Origin: Bacillota bacterium
Lineage (GTDB): Bacteria > Bacillota > Clostridia > Christensenellales > Pumilibacteraceae
Length of the DNA: 12,048 nucleotides
Direction: 5' to 3'
Assembly: GCA_009787685.1 (NCBI GenBank)
Contig: WQSV01000027.1
Coordinates: 1 to 12,048 of the forward strand
In this document: piece by piece, positions 1 through 7,600 of the stretch
Layout: each line of letters begins with the position of its first letter
Numbering within the stretch: position 1 is the stretch's first letter
Translations under genes and position numbers: made by a program
The notes under the pieces: model-generated
Databases searched by the model: none
What the model saw: only the letters and a program-made list of their open reading frames with translations
What the model was told of the DNA's origin: nothing

Positions 1-1448
1 GGGACGGGCACTTTGTCGTTTGTGATGAACTAAAAGAGCAGGTGAGACTCGGTCAAGACATGGACAGGGATGGCTTTTTGAAGCCAGCAAGAGTTTCGCA
101 GGCAATCAAAATTCTTAAAATGTTCAAAAAACTGACTGACACTCACAATGTCACAAAAGTTTATCCTGTTGCAACAAACGCGGTCAGACGTGCCAAAAAT
201 CAAAAAAGTTTCCTTGAAGAAATTCATGCAACTTGCGGTTTCAAGTTTAGAGTTCTGTCTTCTCCAGAAGAAACAGAACTAATTTATCGTGGAGTTATTA
301 ATTCTTTGGAAGTTCCAAAAGGAGTCATTCTTGATATCTCTGGTTCGGGTGTTTCTTTGGTTCATTATAACCGTCGTCATATTCTCAATCAAGAATATTT
401 TCCATTTGGAACAATGTCACTATCGGATTTGTTCTCAGATGTTTGCACTGATCCAGTTGAGCAAGCACAAATGATTCAAAACTATTGCCTTGATCAATTC
501 GCTTCTTGCACATGGCTCAAAGAACTAGACCCAGACACTCAATTTGTTGGTGTTGGCGGAGCGTTTAGAAATCTTGCAAAAATAACGATGAGAAAAAGAC
601 GTTATCCTATTGACATGGTTCACAACTTTCACATTTCAGAAGAAAATTTCAACACTATTTATGATCTTGGAAAAACTTTGGATGCGGACAAGCGTGCGAA
701 AATTAAAGGACTTAGCACCGAGCGTGCTGACCTTTTCATTTCGGCTCTTGCATGCATTAAAAGCTTTATGGAGTTTTCAAACTTCAAAAATATCATCATT
801 TCTGGCTCGGGAATCCGCGAGGGGCTTCTCTATCAACATGCAGTTCCAACAACAATAGAAAAACCAATCAGTGATGTTTTGGGGCATTCGTTGCAAACAT
901 TAATGCGTCAGTTTGACATCAACGTCAAGCACGCTGAGCATGTTTGTTTTTTGTGTGTGACGCTCTATAAGCAGTTGCGTGTTCTTCATAAGCTCCCAAG
1001 ACATTACTTAAAAGTCTTAAGAGTCGCAGCACTCCTTCATGATGCTGGACTGAAAATAAAATTTTATGACTACCCAAGACATTCGTTTTATTTCATTTTG
1101 AATTCGGGACTTCAAGGGTTTTCGCATCGTGAAATCATTCTTGCCGCATTTGTTGCTATGGGGCACAAATCAGAGGAATTTAACCTTGCTGAATGGAAGA
1201 AGTTTGAAAGTTTTCTCAATCCAGAAGATCTTGTTGCTGTTTTAAAGCTTTCAGCAATACTCAGAATTGCTTCTTCTCTTGACCGCTCAATGTGTTGCGA
1301 TGTCAAAGACATCAGTTGTGATGTTCTTGGTGACAGCGTTATTATGAAAACTGAAGTTGTTCGTGACTGCTCACTTGAAATCAAAGATGCCCTAAAAGCA
1401 GGGCCAGAATTTGCAAAAGCATTCAAGAAAAACTTGGAGATTTTGTAG
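1..1448 (+). CDS. ppx: Ppx/GppA family phosphatase with C-terminal HD domain (5' end outside window)
   Basis: The reading frame is open from position 3, and the residues before the first GTG (42) already match the family ('DELKEQVRLGQD'). The true start is therefore upstream of the window and 42 is an internal Val codon. The family hydrolyses inorganic polyphosphate or pppGpp in the cytoplasm. Visible landmarks are ATNAVRRAKN (about 162-191), the PEETELIYRG stretch holding the family's catalytic Glu (about 264-293), a phosphate-2 loop DISGSG (333-350), GVGGAFRNL (about 550-576), SGSGIREGLLY (about 800-833), and an HD-type helical domain with ALLHDAG (about 1027-1047). The phosphate-2 loop is degenerate: the family usually has DIGGGSTEL, so the glycine run and the following Glu are lost. 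The gene is followed 15 bases later by maf with no terminator between, so they are probably cotranscribed. Family assignment is firm; polyphosphate versus pppGpp preference is not visible. Confidence 0.9.
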   Translation, partial: DGHFVVCDELKEQVRLGQDMDRDGFLKPARVSQAIKILKMFKKLTDTHNVTKVYPVATNAVRRAKNQKSFLEEIHATCGFKFRVLSSPEETELIYRGVINSLEVPKGVILDISGSGVSLVHYNRRHILNQEYFPFGTMSLSDLFSDVCTDPVEQAQMIQNYCLDQFASCTWLKELDPDTQFVGVGGAFRNLAKITMRKRRYPIDMVHNFHISEENFNTIYDLGKTLDADKRAKIKGLSTERADLFISALACIKSFMEFSNFKNIIISGSGIREGLLYQHAVPTTIEKPISDVLGHSLQTLMRQFDINVKHAEHVCFLCVTLYKQLRVLHKLPRHYLKVLRVAALLHDAGLKIKFYDYPRHSFYFILNSGLQGFSHREIILAAFVAMGHKSEEFNLAEWKKFESFLNPEDLVAVLKLSAILRIASSLDRSMCCDVKDISCDVLGDSVIMKTEVVRDCSLEIKDALKAGPEFAKAFKKNLEIL

Positions 1449-1463
1449 AGAAAAAAGAACAAT

Positions 1464-2072
1464 ATGCAAAAAATTATTTTGGCATCAGCATCCCCAAGGC
1501 GATTTGAATTGTTGAACGGACTAGGAAACTTGATTCTTGAAGTTATTCCGTCAAATATTGATGAAAGTGGATTTGAAGCTCTTGAGCCGCATGTCCTAGC
1601 CATGACTCTTGCAGAAAAAAAAGCCAAAGCAGTTCAAGAAAAACTTGAAAATAATGATTTTCCAATTCTTGGTGCAGACACAATAGTTGTCACAGACGGA
1701 GAGGTTCTTGGAAAACCAAAGAACGAAAATGAGGCAAGAGAGTTTTTCAAAAAACTGTGTGGGAAGTCTCACAATGTCATAACAGGAGTGTCAGTTGTTT
1801 TGAAAAACAATGTGGAAACAGACTTTGAAAAAACGATTGTCGCTTTCAAATCTTATGACGAAACAATAATTGAACCTTACCTAAAATCAAAAAAACCGTT
1901 CGACAAAGCGGGTGGCTATGGTATTCAAGACGAGGAGCTGAAAGACTTGATTGAATCTATTGAAGGCGACATTAACAATGTCATCGGATTGCCAACTTTA
2001 TTGGTTGAAAAAATACTCAAAAAAATAACCTTAGAAATTTCTAGGAGCAACAAAAGAAATGAACACGATTGA
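1464..2072 (+). CDS. maf: Maf family nucleoside triphosphate pyrophosphatase
   Basis: A complete 202-residue protein of normal family length. Maf proteins hydrolyse non-canonical or surplus nucleoside triphosphates to the monophosphate and pyrophosphate, and are linked to septum formation and house-cleaning. Motifs in order: SASPRR (residues 8-13, substrate-binding loop), GADTIV (70-75, Asp72 as the expected catalytic base), GKPKN (83-87), ITGVSV (106-111), DKAGGYGIQD (147-156) and GDINNVIGLP (168-177). The YGIQ form points to the YhdE-type (dTTP/UTP) subgroup rather than the YceF type, by family knowledge. The ATG at 1464 lies 15 bases after ppx, with only a weak purine-rich GAGA-type ribosome site. 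The C-terminal codons overlap the start of the MreB-like gene by 14 bases, which suggests translational coupling. Confidence 0.95.
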   Translation: MQKIILASASPRRFELLNGLGNLILEVIPSNIDESGFEALEPHVLAMTLAEKKAKAVQEKLENNDFPILGADTIVVTDGEVLGKPKNENEAREFFKKLCGKSHNVITGVSVVLKNNVETDFEKTIVAFKSYDETIIEPYLKSKKPFDKAGGYGIQDEELKDLIESIEGDINNVIGLPTLLVEKILKKITLEISRSNKRNEHD

Positions 2073-3072
2073 AATTGGATTGGTGTTTGGGACATCGACT
2101 ACATATGTATATTTAGCGGACAGTGGAATCGTTTTGACTGAGCCGACTTGTATTGCATTTTTGGGCGAAAGAAAAAAGAAAAATGTTCGCGCGATTGGAC
2201 AAGCTGCATATGAAATGACAGGAAAGGCGCCTCAAAACACTATCGTTGTTTCGCCAATCAGCGAAGGTATTATTCATGATCCATTGAGTTTAAGCATACT
2301 CTTGAAAGAGTTCTTGAAAAAAATCATTCCTTCAACATCAATCATTCGGCCACGTGTCAAAGCAATCATCGGAGTTCCAATGGGGCTTTCGGTTGAAGAG
2401 CGAAAGAAGTATGGTGATGTTGCGTATGCGGCTGGAATCAAGGAAATCAAGCTTATTGAAAATATACTTCTAAGTGGTGTTGGACTTCAATTGCCTGTTC
2501 ACACAGCTTATGGTGGTCTTGTTGTTAGCATTGGTGGAGGACTAACTGAAGTTGCGGCGATTTCGCTCTCATCAATTGTGCAAGGGTGTGCAATCTCTGT
2601 TGGAACAAACCTCATGGACAAAGCACTTTGCGATCATGTCAGCGGAAGATATAATCTCAAAATTGGAATGCCAACTGCAAAAAAACTTCGAATGGACATT
2701 GGCTCACTTTTAGAAAAAGACATTTCAACAACAATGGTGTCGGGACTTGATTTGTCAACAAAATATATTCGCTCGGAAAAAGTTAGAGCAGAAGATGTCT
2801 ATAGTGTTTTGAGGCCATACTACCTCCGCGTTCGTGATGCAATCGAAAGCATTATTAACATGCTTCCGCCAGAACTTGCTTCCGATGTTTATTCAAGTGG
2901 AATTCATGTCGTTGGCGGGGCTGCTCGCATAATTGCTCTTGGAGATTTTCTTTCCTATGAACTGGACCTTCGCGTTCACATCCCTCAAGACCCCGAATAT
3001 GCCGCGATTCTAGGAGCGGGACAGTTGCTTTCCAACAAAGCATTACTAAAAGATATCATGGCGCAGAAATAA
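2059..3072 (+). CDS. mreB: MreB-like actin homologue with altered nucleotide-binding residues
   Basis: A 337-residue protein of MreB/Mbl length that aligns along its length with bacterial MreB, which forms membrane-associated filaments directing lateral wall synthesis. Landmarks: phosphate-1 GLVFGTSTT (residues 7-15), GIVLTEPT (23-30), VVSPISEGIIHD (63-74), GVPMGLS (105-111), phosphate-2 VVSIGGGLTEVA (155-166), IGMPTAKKL plus DIGS (202-216), PPELASD (270-276), and VVGGAARI (284-291) in the adenosine-binding position. Key acidic residues differ from active MreB: Asp to Val at 9, Asp to Ser at 157, and the EEP motif reads ENI with Asn at 135. It may bind nucleotide weakly or act as a regulatory paralogue, with a catalytic MreB elsewhere. 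The start is supported by TAGGAG (2041-2046) 12 bases before the ATG. No mreC or mreD follows. Fold assignment is strong; rod-shape function is inferred. Confidence 0.82.
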   Translation: MNTIEIGLVFGTSTTYVYLADSGIVLTEPTCIAFLGERKKKNVRAIGQAAYEMTGKAPQNTIVVSPISEGIIHDPLSLSILLKEFLKKIIPSTSIIRPRVKAIIGVPMGLSVEERKKYGDVAYAAGIKEIKLIENILLSGVGLQLPVHTAYGGLVVSIGGGLTEVAAISLSSIVQGCAISVGTNLMDKALCDHVSGRYNLKIGMPTAKKLRMDIGSLLEKDISTTMVSGLDLSTKYIRSEKVRAEDVYSVLRPYYLRVRDAIESIINMLPPELASDVYSSGIHVVGGAARIIALGDFLSYELDLRVHIPQDPEYAAILGAGQLLSNKALLKDIMAQK

Positions 3073-3106
3073 GAAAACAAGTGCATTTAAAATTTAATTA
3101 AGCAAC

Positions 3107-3136
3107 TTTACAAAGTAATTTTAATAAAGATGTAAC
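3107..3136 (+). promoter_or_regulatory. Possible weak promoter before the 3141-3213 hairpin
   Basis: TTTACA (3107-3112) and TGTAAC (3131-3136) are separated by 18 bases. Only 5/6 and 4/6 positions match the sigma-70-type consensus. If real, transcription would start near 3143, almost at the base of the long hairpin, giving either a small RNA or the leader of the downstream membrane-protein gene. Weak support. Confidence 0.25.
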
Positions 3137-3140
3137 TCTT

Positions 3141-3213
3141 CGGACTTGTGATGCTTGCCCCTATAAATGCGACCAACTTGGTTTTATTGTGGGGGGTGAG
3201 CATCGTGAGTCCG
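3141..3213 (+). ncRNA. Long stem-loop in the gap before the YgjV-like gene (candidate structured RNA or leader element)
   Basis: Bases 3141-3161 pair without interruption with 3193-3213, giving 21 base pairs including several G-U wobbles. The stem continues past an asymmetric internal loop with ATAAA/TTTAT and a small ACCA-ACT-TGGT tip. The G-U pairs sit on one strand sense only, so the + strand RNA fits. No U-run follows, so it is not an intrinsic terminator, and no transposase or terminal duplication is visible. It lacks the GGAA-capped core of 4.5S RNA. Only A-rich sequence with no clear ribosome site (3241-3269) separates it from the next gene. It could be an independent small RNA, a 5' leader element, or a relic repeat. 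Confidence 0.5.
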
Positions 3214-3269
3214 ATTGATTTTAATCACCAATCACTCAGCCACTAAAAAAACACAATCAAAAATCAAAA

Positions 3270-4016
3270 ATGTTCGATTTAACTTTATTCACTGAATTTT
3301 CACTTGAAACATTACCAGTTGCTCTGTGGGCTTTTATTATCTCGCAAGTTTTTGGTCTGGTTAATATTGGTCTTGCGGTTTATCGCTATCAACTCAAAAA
3401 AAGAGATAAAACAATCAACATAAAAATTCTAGGCAATTTTGCAAAATTAGCGAACTTAGCCTTTCTTTTGAACTTTACTCTCGTTGGCTTGAAAGTCATC
3501 AGCATCATTAAAAACTTCACTATGAAAAAGGTGACAAAAGAGGGGAGCAGAGTTTCAAAAAGAAACTCAATTTTGCTTTTACTTTTGTTTTGTCTAATTA
3601 AAGCTGTTATCGTCTTTGTGTTTTGGTGGTTCAACGGAATTTGGTTCGAGTGGATAGTTTTGGCAGGTGCAATTTTTGCAATGGCTGGAAAATGGCAAAA
3701 AAACATGCACATTATGAGGTTGTCTTCATTGGTCTACACCGTTGCAGTCGTCCTCAATAGTTTGTTTTTCTTTCTTAATTTCACAAGTCTGCTCAAAGCT
3801 GTTTTTGTCATTGGTTCAATAGTTGTGTTCTATGTCATATTTTTTGCAAGAAGAGGAAAAAAGAATAGCAATATTGACAAAGAGACAGCAGAAAACCCTG
3901 ATGAGAACAATGTCGCAGAAAACCAAGCAAAATTAGAGGTGGTTGCAACAATGGAAGAGGTTGTTGAAACTCAACAAGAAACAGAAAACAATCTTGAAAA
4001 CGCAGGAGCAACGTAA
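3270..4016 (+). CDS. Six-helix membrane protein resembling the YgjV family, with acidic cytoplasmic-type tail
   Basis: A 248-residue integral membrane protein. Hydrophobic segments lie at about residues 16-36, 52-80, 100-120, 124-139, 150-170 and 173-193. The pattern 'FGLVNIGLAVYRYQ...KR', then 'LANLAFLLNFTLVG', then 'AGAIFAMAGKWQKN..IMRLSSLVY' resembles the YgjV inner-membrane family (function unknown) as I know it; this is pattern recognition, not a computed match. Basic residues cluster at 43-47, 86-98 and 195-198. The last 50 residues are hydrophilic and strongly acidic, rich in Glu, Asn and Gln, and probably disordered. The ATG at 3270 is the only reasonable start. The leader is A-rich with no Shine-Dalgarno-like sequence. 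The gene stands alone between two non-coding regions. Confidence 0.6.
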   Translation: MFDLTLFTEFSLETLPVALWAFIISQVFGLVNIGLAVYRYQLKKRDKTINIKILGNFAKLANLAFLLNFTLVGLKVISIIKNFTMKKVTKEGSRVSKRNSILLLLLFCLIKAVIVFVFWWFNGIWFEWIVLAGAIFAMAGKWQKNMHIMRLSSLVYTVAVVLNSLFFFLNFTSLLKAVFVIGSIVVFYVIFFARRGKKNSNIDKETAENPDENNVAENQAKLEVVATMEEVVETQQETENNLENAGAT

Positions 4017-4026
4017 AAAAACAACG

Positions 4027-4159
4027 GGCGACAGATTTTCGTTCGTTATTTTTCAAACAAACAATTTTAGCATAGATAACATAAAAATTATAGTGGGAGC
4101 AAGCATCTTCGGTTGTTGGTTTTAAAAAAACACAATCTACAAAAAAGATAGGCGACAGA
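4027..4159 (+). repeat. Imperfect direct repeat around GGCGACAGA
   Basis: GGCGACAGA occurs at 4027-4035 and 4151-4159, 124 bases apart. Each copy is preceded by an A-run and followed within about 30 bases by AAACAA. The similarity outside the 9-mer is loose, so this may be a decayed duplication or chance. Confidence 0.3.
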
Positions 4160-4240
4160 GTATTTCTCTGCAAACAATCCCAATAAAGTTAATATTAATG
4201 TGAGTTGTGATTAAACCAATTCAACAATTTGTCTCGGGGG

Positions 4241-4442
4241 TCGGTGATTTTTTAAATACTGAATTTTGAAAAAAATATCGTTCCTATGACTACTAAGATT
4301 AGCATAGCTATTCACACGACTACGGTGAATGCTATCCCATTATTATCATCTCTGTGACTATAGTTCCCGTGTCCAATACGGGTTAGAGAATTAAAGCGAG
4401 TCAAAATAGTTGCAGTGTAATTTGGGCGCCACCAAAAATTAC
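4241..4442 (+). ncRNA. Candidate structured RNA: cluster of four stem-loops
   Basis: Pairings seen on the + strand: 4241-4245/4258-4262 with 4247-4250/4254-4257; 4304-4308 plus 4310-4315 with 4325-4330 plus 4331-4335 (11 pairs, one bulged T); 4352-4361/4406-4415 (10 pairs with two G-U), enclosing the hairpin CCCGT/ACGGG (4366-4370/4378-4382); and 4417-4425/4432-4442 (nine pairs, two bulged A). An alternative pairing, CTATG 4284-4288 with CATAG 4303-4307, would compete with the second stem. The segment has more G+C than the AT-rich DNA after it and no coding potential. I do not recognise a riboswitch, tmRNA, RNase P or SRP RNA. Boundaries and strand are inferred. Confidence 0.4.
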
Positions 4443-4453
4443 AACAAATTACA

Positions 4454-4469
4454 AATTTATTAATAAATT
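4454..4469. repeat. Perfect 16-base AT palindrome
   Basis: The bases 4454-4469 read identically on both strands and consist only of A and T. They lie 50 bases before the -35 box of the lipoprotein promoter. This could be a protein-binding site, or a consequence of the extreme AT content here. Confidence 0.35.
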
Positions 4470-4518
4470 GAGAATAAAAAATATATATAATAAAAAGAAT
4501 TAAAAAATTTAAAAAACG

Positions 4519-4547
4519 TTGACAAGTCTATTATCATATGTTATAAT
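4519..4547 (+). promoter_or_regulatory. Perfect consensus housekeeping promoter with extended -10
   Basis: TTGACA (4519-4524), a 17-base spacer and TATAAT (4542-4547) match the sigma-70/sigma-A consensus at every position. TG one base before the -10 (4539-4540) adds the extended -10 motif. A- and T-tracts directly upstream (about 4490-4517) look like an UP element. The predicted start is near 4554. It should drive the two lipoprotein genes. Confidence 0.93.
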
Positions 4548-4549
4548 AG
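4528..4549. promoter_or_regulatory. Dyad over the spacer and -10 box (possible operator)
   Basis: CTATTAT (4528-4534) and ATAATAG (4543-4549) form an inverted repeat with 8 bases between, covering the promoter spacer and the whole -10 box. A repressor bound there would block polymerase. Because the right arm includes the TATAAT itself, part of the symmetry may be incidental. Confidence 0.35.
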
Positions 4550-4552
4550 TAT

Positions 4553-4586
4553 AACACAAAGAGGGTGAAGAGACCTTTTTTGTGTT
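4553..4586 (+). promoter_or_regulatory. Stem-loop at the 5' end of the lipoprotein mRNA
   Basis: AACACAAA (4553-4560) pairs with TTTGTGTT (4579-4586), and AGG/CCT can extend the stem inward. The helix begins at the predicted transcription start, an arrangement known in other mRNAs to protect the 5' end from degradation. The ribosome site downstream stays unpaired. Confidence 0.45.
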
Positions 4587-4610
4587 TGAGAAACAAAGAA
4601 AGTGAAAAAA

Positions 4611-4614
4611 GGAG
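4611..4614 (+). promoter_or_regulatory. Ribosome binding site fixing the ATG at 4620
   Basis: GGAG within an A-rich stretch lies 5 bases before the ATG at 4620. The GTG at 4602, in the same frame, lies upstream of this site with no site of its own. Starting at 4620 gives a normal lipoprotein signal peptide. Confidence 0.85.
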
Positions 4615-4619
4615 TAAAA

Positions 4620-7600
4620 ATGAAAAAACTAAAACTACTATTATCAGTCATAGCACTTGTTGCAATTATGGTGATATCGGTTGTGATGTTGACTGCGTGT
4701 CCGGACAATGGCCCGTATGTTCCTTGGCCAACATATCACACTGTGACATGGACTTCTCCGGATAGCCTTGCTATCACGGCAACAATCGGAGAAAGCACTA
4801 CATACACCACTTCGCGAACTTTCCAAGTACGCGAGGGAGAAAGTGTTGAATTTGCGTTTCCAGCTCCTCCGACAGGGCATTATTTGAGAATCGTTTCGGG
4901 AGGGGAAAGTTTGACAAGAACTTCTGCGGGAACATGGGTTCTTGAAAACATAACATCGAACAGAACTGTTGCGTTCAGTGTGGCATTAATACCCATTGAG
5001 CATTTTGTGATTGTTGGAAATTTTGTGAATGTGACCCCAAGAGGCACTCAAAGAGAAGGAATAAGAATAACTTTCACTCTTAATCTTCCTTTAAACAGAA
5101 CTTTCACAAGCTTTGCTCTTGAAGGTATCACTGAGCAGGATTTGACGAGCATCGGAAGAACTTGGTCTTTTTTGATGCCTGCAAACAATGTCACAATCAC
5201 AGCAAATTTCATGATTACTGACTTATGTGTTGAATATGGCCATGTTTTTGGGCCAAATCCACAATGTCTAGTTGACCATTGTGGCATTTGCAACAGAGCA
5301 TATAAATGTGGTGGAACTCAAGATTGTCGAACACTCAATCTTTATCACAATTTGAGAGAAAATGGAATAGCAGCGGCTATTGACTGGGGCTATGCCAATG
5401 AAGACCCAATCATCTTCATTCCTTATGGAGTTGGACAATATTATCAATTTGTCTTCGGGCAACAAATAGGAATTCAACCAGAGTCGCGAGAATCTCGCAA
5501 CACTTATATTGGTGTTTTTGAAACAAATGCTCAAGCAGAAGATGCAAGCCAAGCGGATGATTTTGTTTTTGAAAACTATCTCATCGTTGGTGGAAACGCG
5601 TTTTTTAGATGGTATTTGGAAACTCTAATCACTATCGGCGCTCCGGGACTTGTTATTGATATTAATAATCATTATGTCGTTTTTCAACACATAACTTATG
5701 AACTGATGGCGTTCATTGATGTTGTTAGTATGATGGGATTTGTTGCAGAAAGAGTTGTTCTTCATGACGTTGTCGCCGCGTCTCTTGCGCTCGGACAATA
5801 CATTGGTGGTGCAGATACTGCAAATTTTGATATGTTTGCTGTCTCATGTCCTTTGTGGGCAGAAGCAATTGCAGATGCGCCAAGTTCTGTTCCATTTTTT
5901 GGACTCAACGGAAGTGCAACATTCACCCATTCTTTTGGAAGAGTCGTATTTGGCGGACATGATCATATTTTGAACTTTGTCAGACGTGCTATTGAAGGAA
6001 TTTGTCAATATTATTATCCAGATGAATGTTATTGCCTTGGGCATTTAGTTCTTATTTCAAGAGGAGCAATGGAACAAGTGGGCATTGCAAGTTTCATTCC
6101 AAGCACTCCAGCGGGAGCTTTCTTTGGTTGGGGTGATGACAGGTTTGTGACTGGAACAGTTGTCACGATAGATTTTGTTGTCAGTCCGGGTTTCATTGTT
6201 GAAATAATTATTGATGGAGATCTTCAAACTTTTCGAGTCGGAACTCATCAAATAACACATGTTGTTGGAGAAAGGACGGTCATCATAATGGTTGATTCGT
6301 TCAGTAACATGGAATATATTCTTCATCGTTTCAGCGTGATGTATGGCTGGGGAGGAGAACATGGCTTTGACTCTTTTGCAGGAGAGACAACATACTCTAT
6401 GACTGTTTGGAACTTTGAAATAGGTCAAATTGCAACTATTCAAGAAGTTTCAACCAATGCTCTTGCACTAAGAGTTAAGCCAACAATAGTAACAAATCTT
6501 GGTATCATGAATCAAACCAATCAATATGTCGCGGTCTATCGCAACCTTATTATGTGGGGAACTTTAGAGACATTGAATTTTATCTTTGACATTGTTGAAG
6601 CAACACTCCATGAAATCCACATCACTCCAGTCGTGTTTGTTGAAATGCAAATTTCGGAGTATATGCAACCATGGGTTGAATATATCATTGAAAACCACGG
6701 TGCGATAAATGTTGTTTATGCTCATGAAGAATTCCTGTTTTTGCTCACAGACTATGGTCCAAGAGACAGCGAAAACAGCTGGGTCTATTATGTTCAAGAA
6801 GCGTTACTTGCGGGAATTAACTATCAAAATTTCTGGTTCATCAGAGTCAGTTCAAGAGAAATCAGAGACGAACTTTTGATGTTCTTTGCAGTTGATGCAA
6901 CATTCTGGAGTCAAGGTCAGCAATGGAGCATGTATTTTGGCTATAGTGATTGTGACTATATTTTGTTCTTTGGTGGTTGTCCAATCTCTGTTAATGGAAT
7001 AGGTGCAAGATTTGGGCCAGATGATACTGGTGGAGTGTTCGTGATAAGAGTCGAAAATGCAATGAGAGAAGAGGTTGTTTTGGAAATGTATCGCAGAGTT
7101 CGTTCTTATGTTGAGCCTCGTCAAGGAATTAATTTGAACACTTTCTTGCCATTTATGTTTACTCGTGACCATAATCGAGGCTGGCCGGGACTGATGGAAC
7201 ATTTCGTTGAAGGTTTTACTTTCTACAGAGGTATTGGAACAGCCGCAAATAATATTCACGTGTTCTTGCTTGATTGCTATGAATTCGCAGAACGCTTTGC
7301 TCAATTCCAAAGAAATTTTGGCTGGAATGTTGGGCTTTGTTGTTCGCTCACTTGTTGTGGAAGACTGATTGTTTTTGCAGGAGGAATAGACACTCTCGAC
7401 TTTATCTTTGAAGAATGTGCTTGTTTCTTGAATTGTCCAACTCATGAAAACTCAAACGCAGTTTGCGATTGTGTTTGTATTCATTTCCAAGCATTTTTTG
7501 GTTTCCGTGAATTCCAGTTCTTTTTCAATTCAAATGGAGTGTGGGAACTTGACACTATCAGTAGCATTAACGGAGATGCTCAATCTTTCCGCGACAGAAA

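Larger units (their letters stand above)
4017..4518. other. Gene-free 500-base region upstream of the lipoprotein operon
   Basis: No ORF here has a plausible start, ribosome site or recognisable product. It contains a 9-base direct repeat (4027 and 4151), a small CAGAG/CTCTG hairpin (4156-4170), a stem-loop cluster (4241-4442) listed separately, and a very A+T-rich tail (4443-4518) leading into the promoter. No clear intrinsic terminator for the gene ending at 4016 is visible. Confidence 0.7.

Noticed and set aside
42..44. GTG at 42 as the start of the Ppx/GppA gene
   Set aside because: The frame is open to the window edge and the residues before 42 match the family, so this is an internal codon of a truncated gene.
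1112..1627. 171-residue reverse-strand open frame across the end of ppx and the start of maf
   Set aside because: Both forward genes have clear family motifs over the same bases; the reverse translation has no recognisable domain and no ribosome site.
3141..3213. Long hairpin as the 4.5S SRP RNA, given ffh in the window
   Set aside because: The conserved GGAA tetraloop core and asymmetric loop are absent.
3835..4173. 112-residue reverse-strand open frame over the end of the YgjV-like gene and into the gap
   Set aside because: Half of it is antisense to a well-supported membrane protein tail; no ribosome site or domain.
4426..4434. GCGCCACCA as a possible tRNA or tmRNA 3' CCA end
   Set aside because: No T-arm with a TTCRA loop or acceptor partner lies upstream, and the bases fit a local hairpin instead.
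4602..4619. GTG at 4602 as the start of the giant lipoprotein
   Set aside because: The ribosome site GGAG lies downstream of it, and ATG 4620 gives a normal lipoprotein signal peptide.
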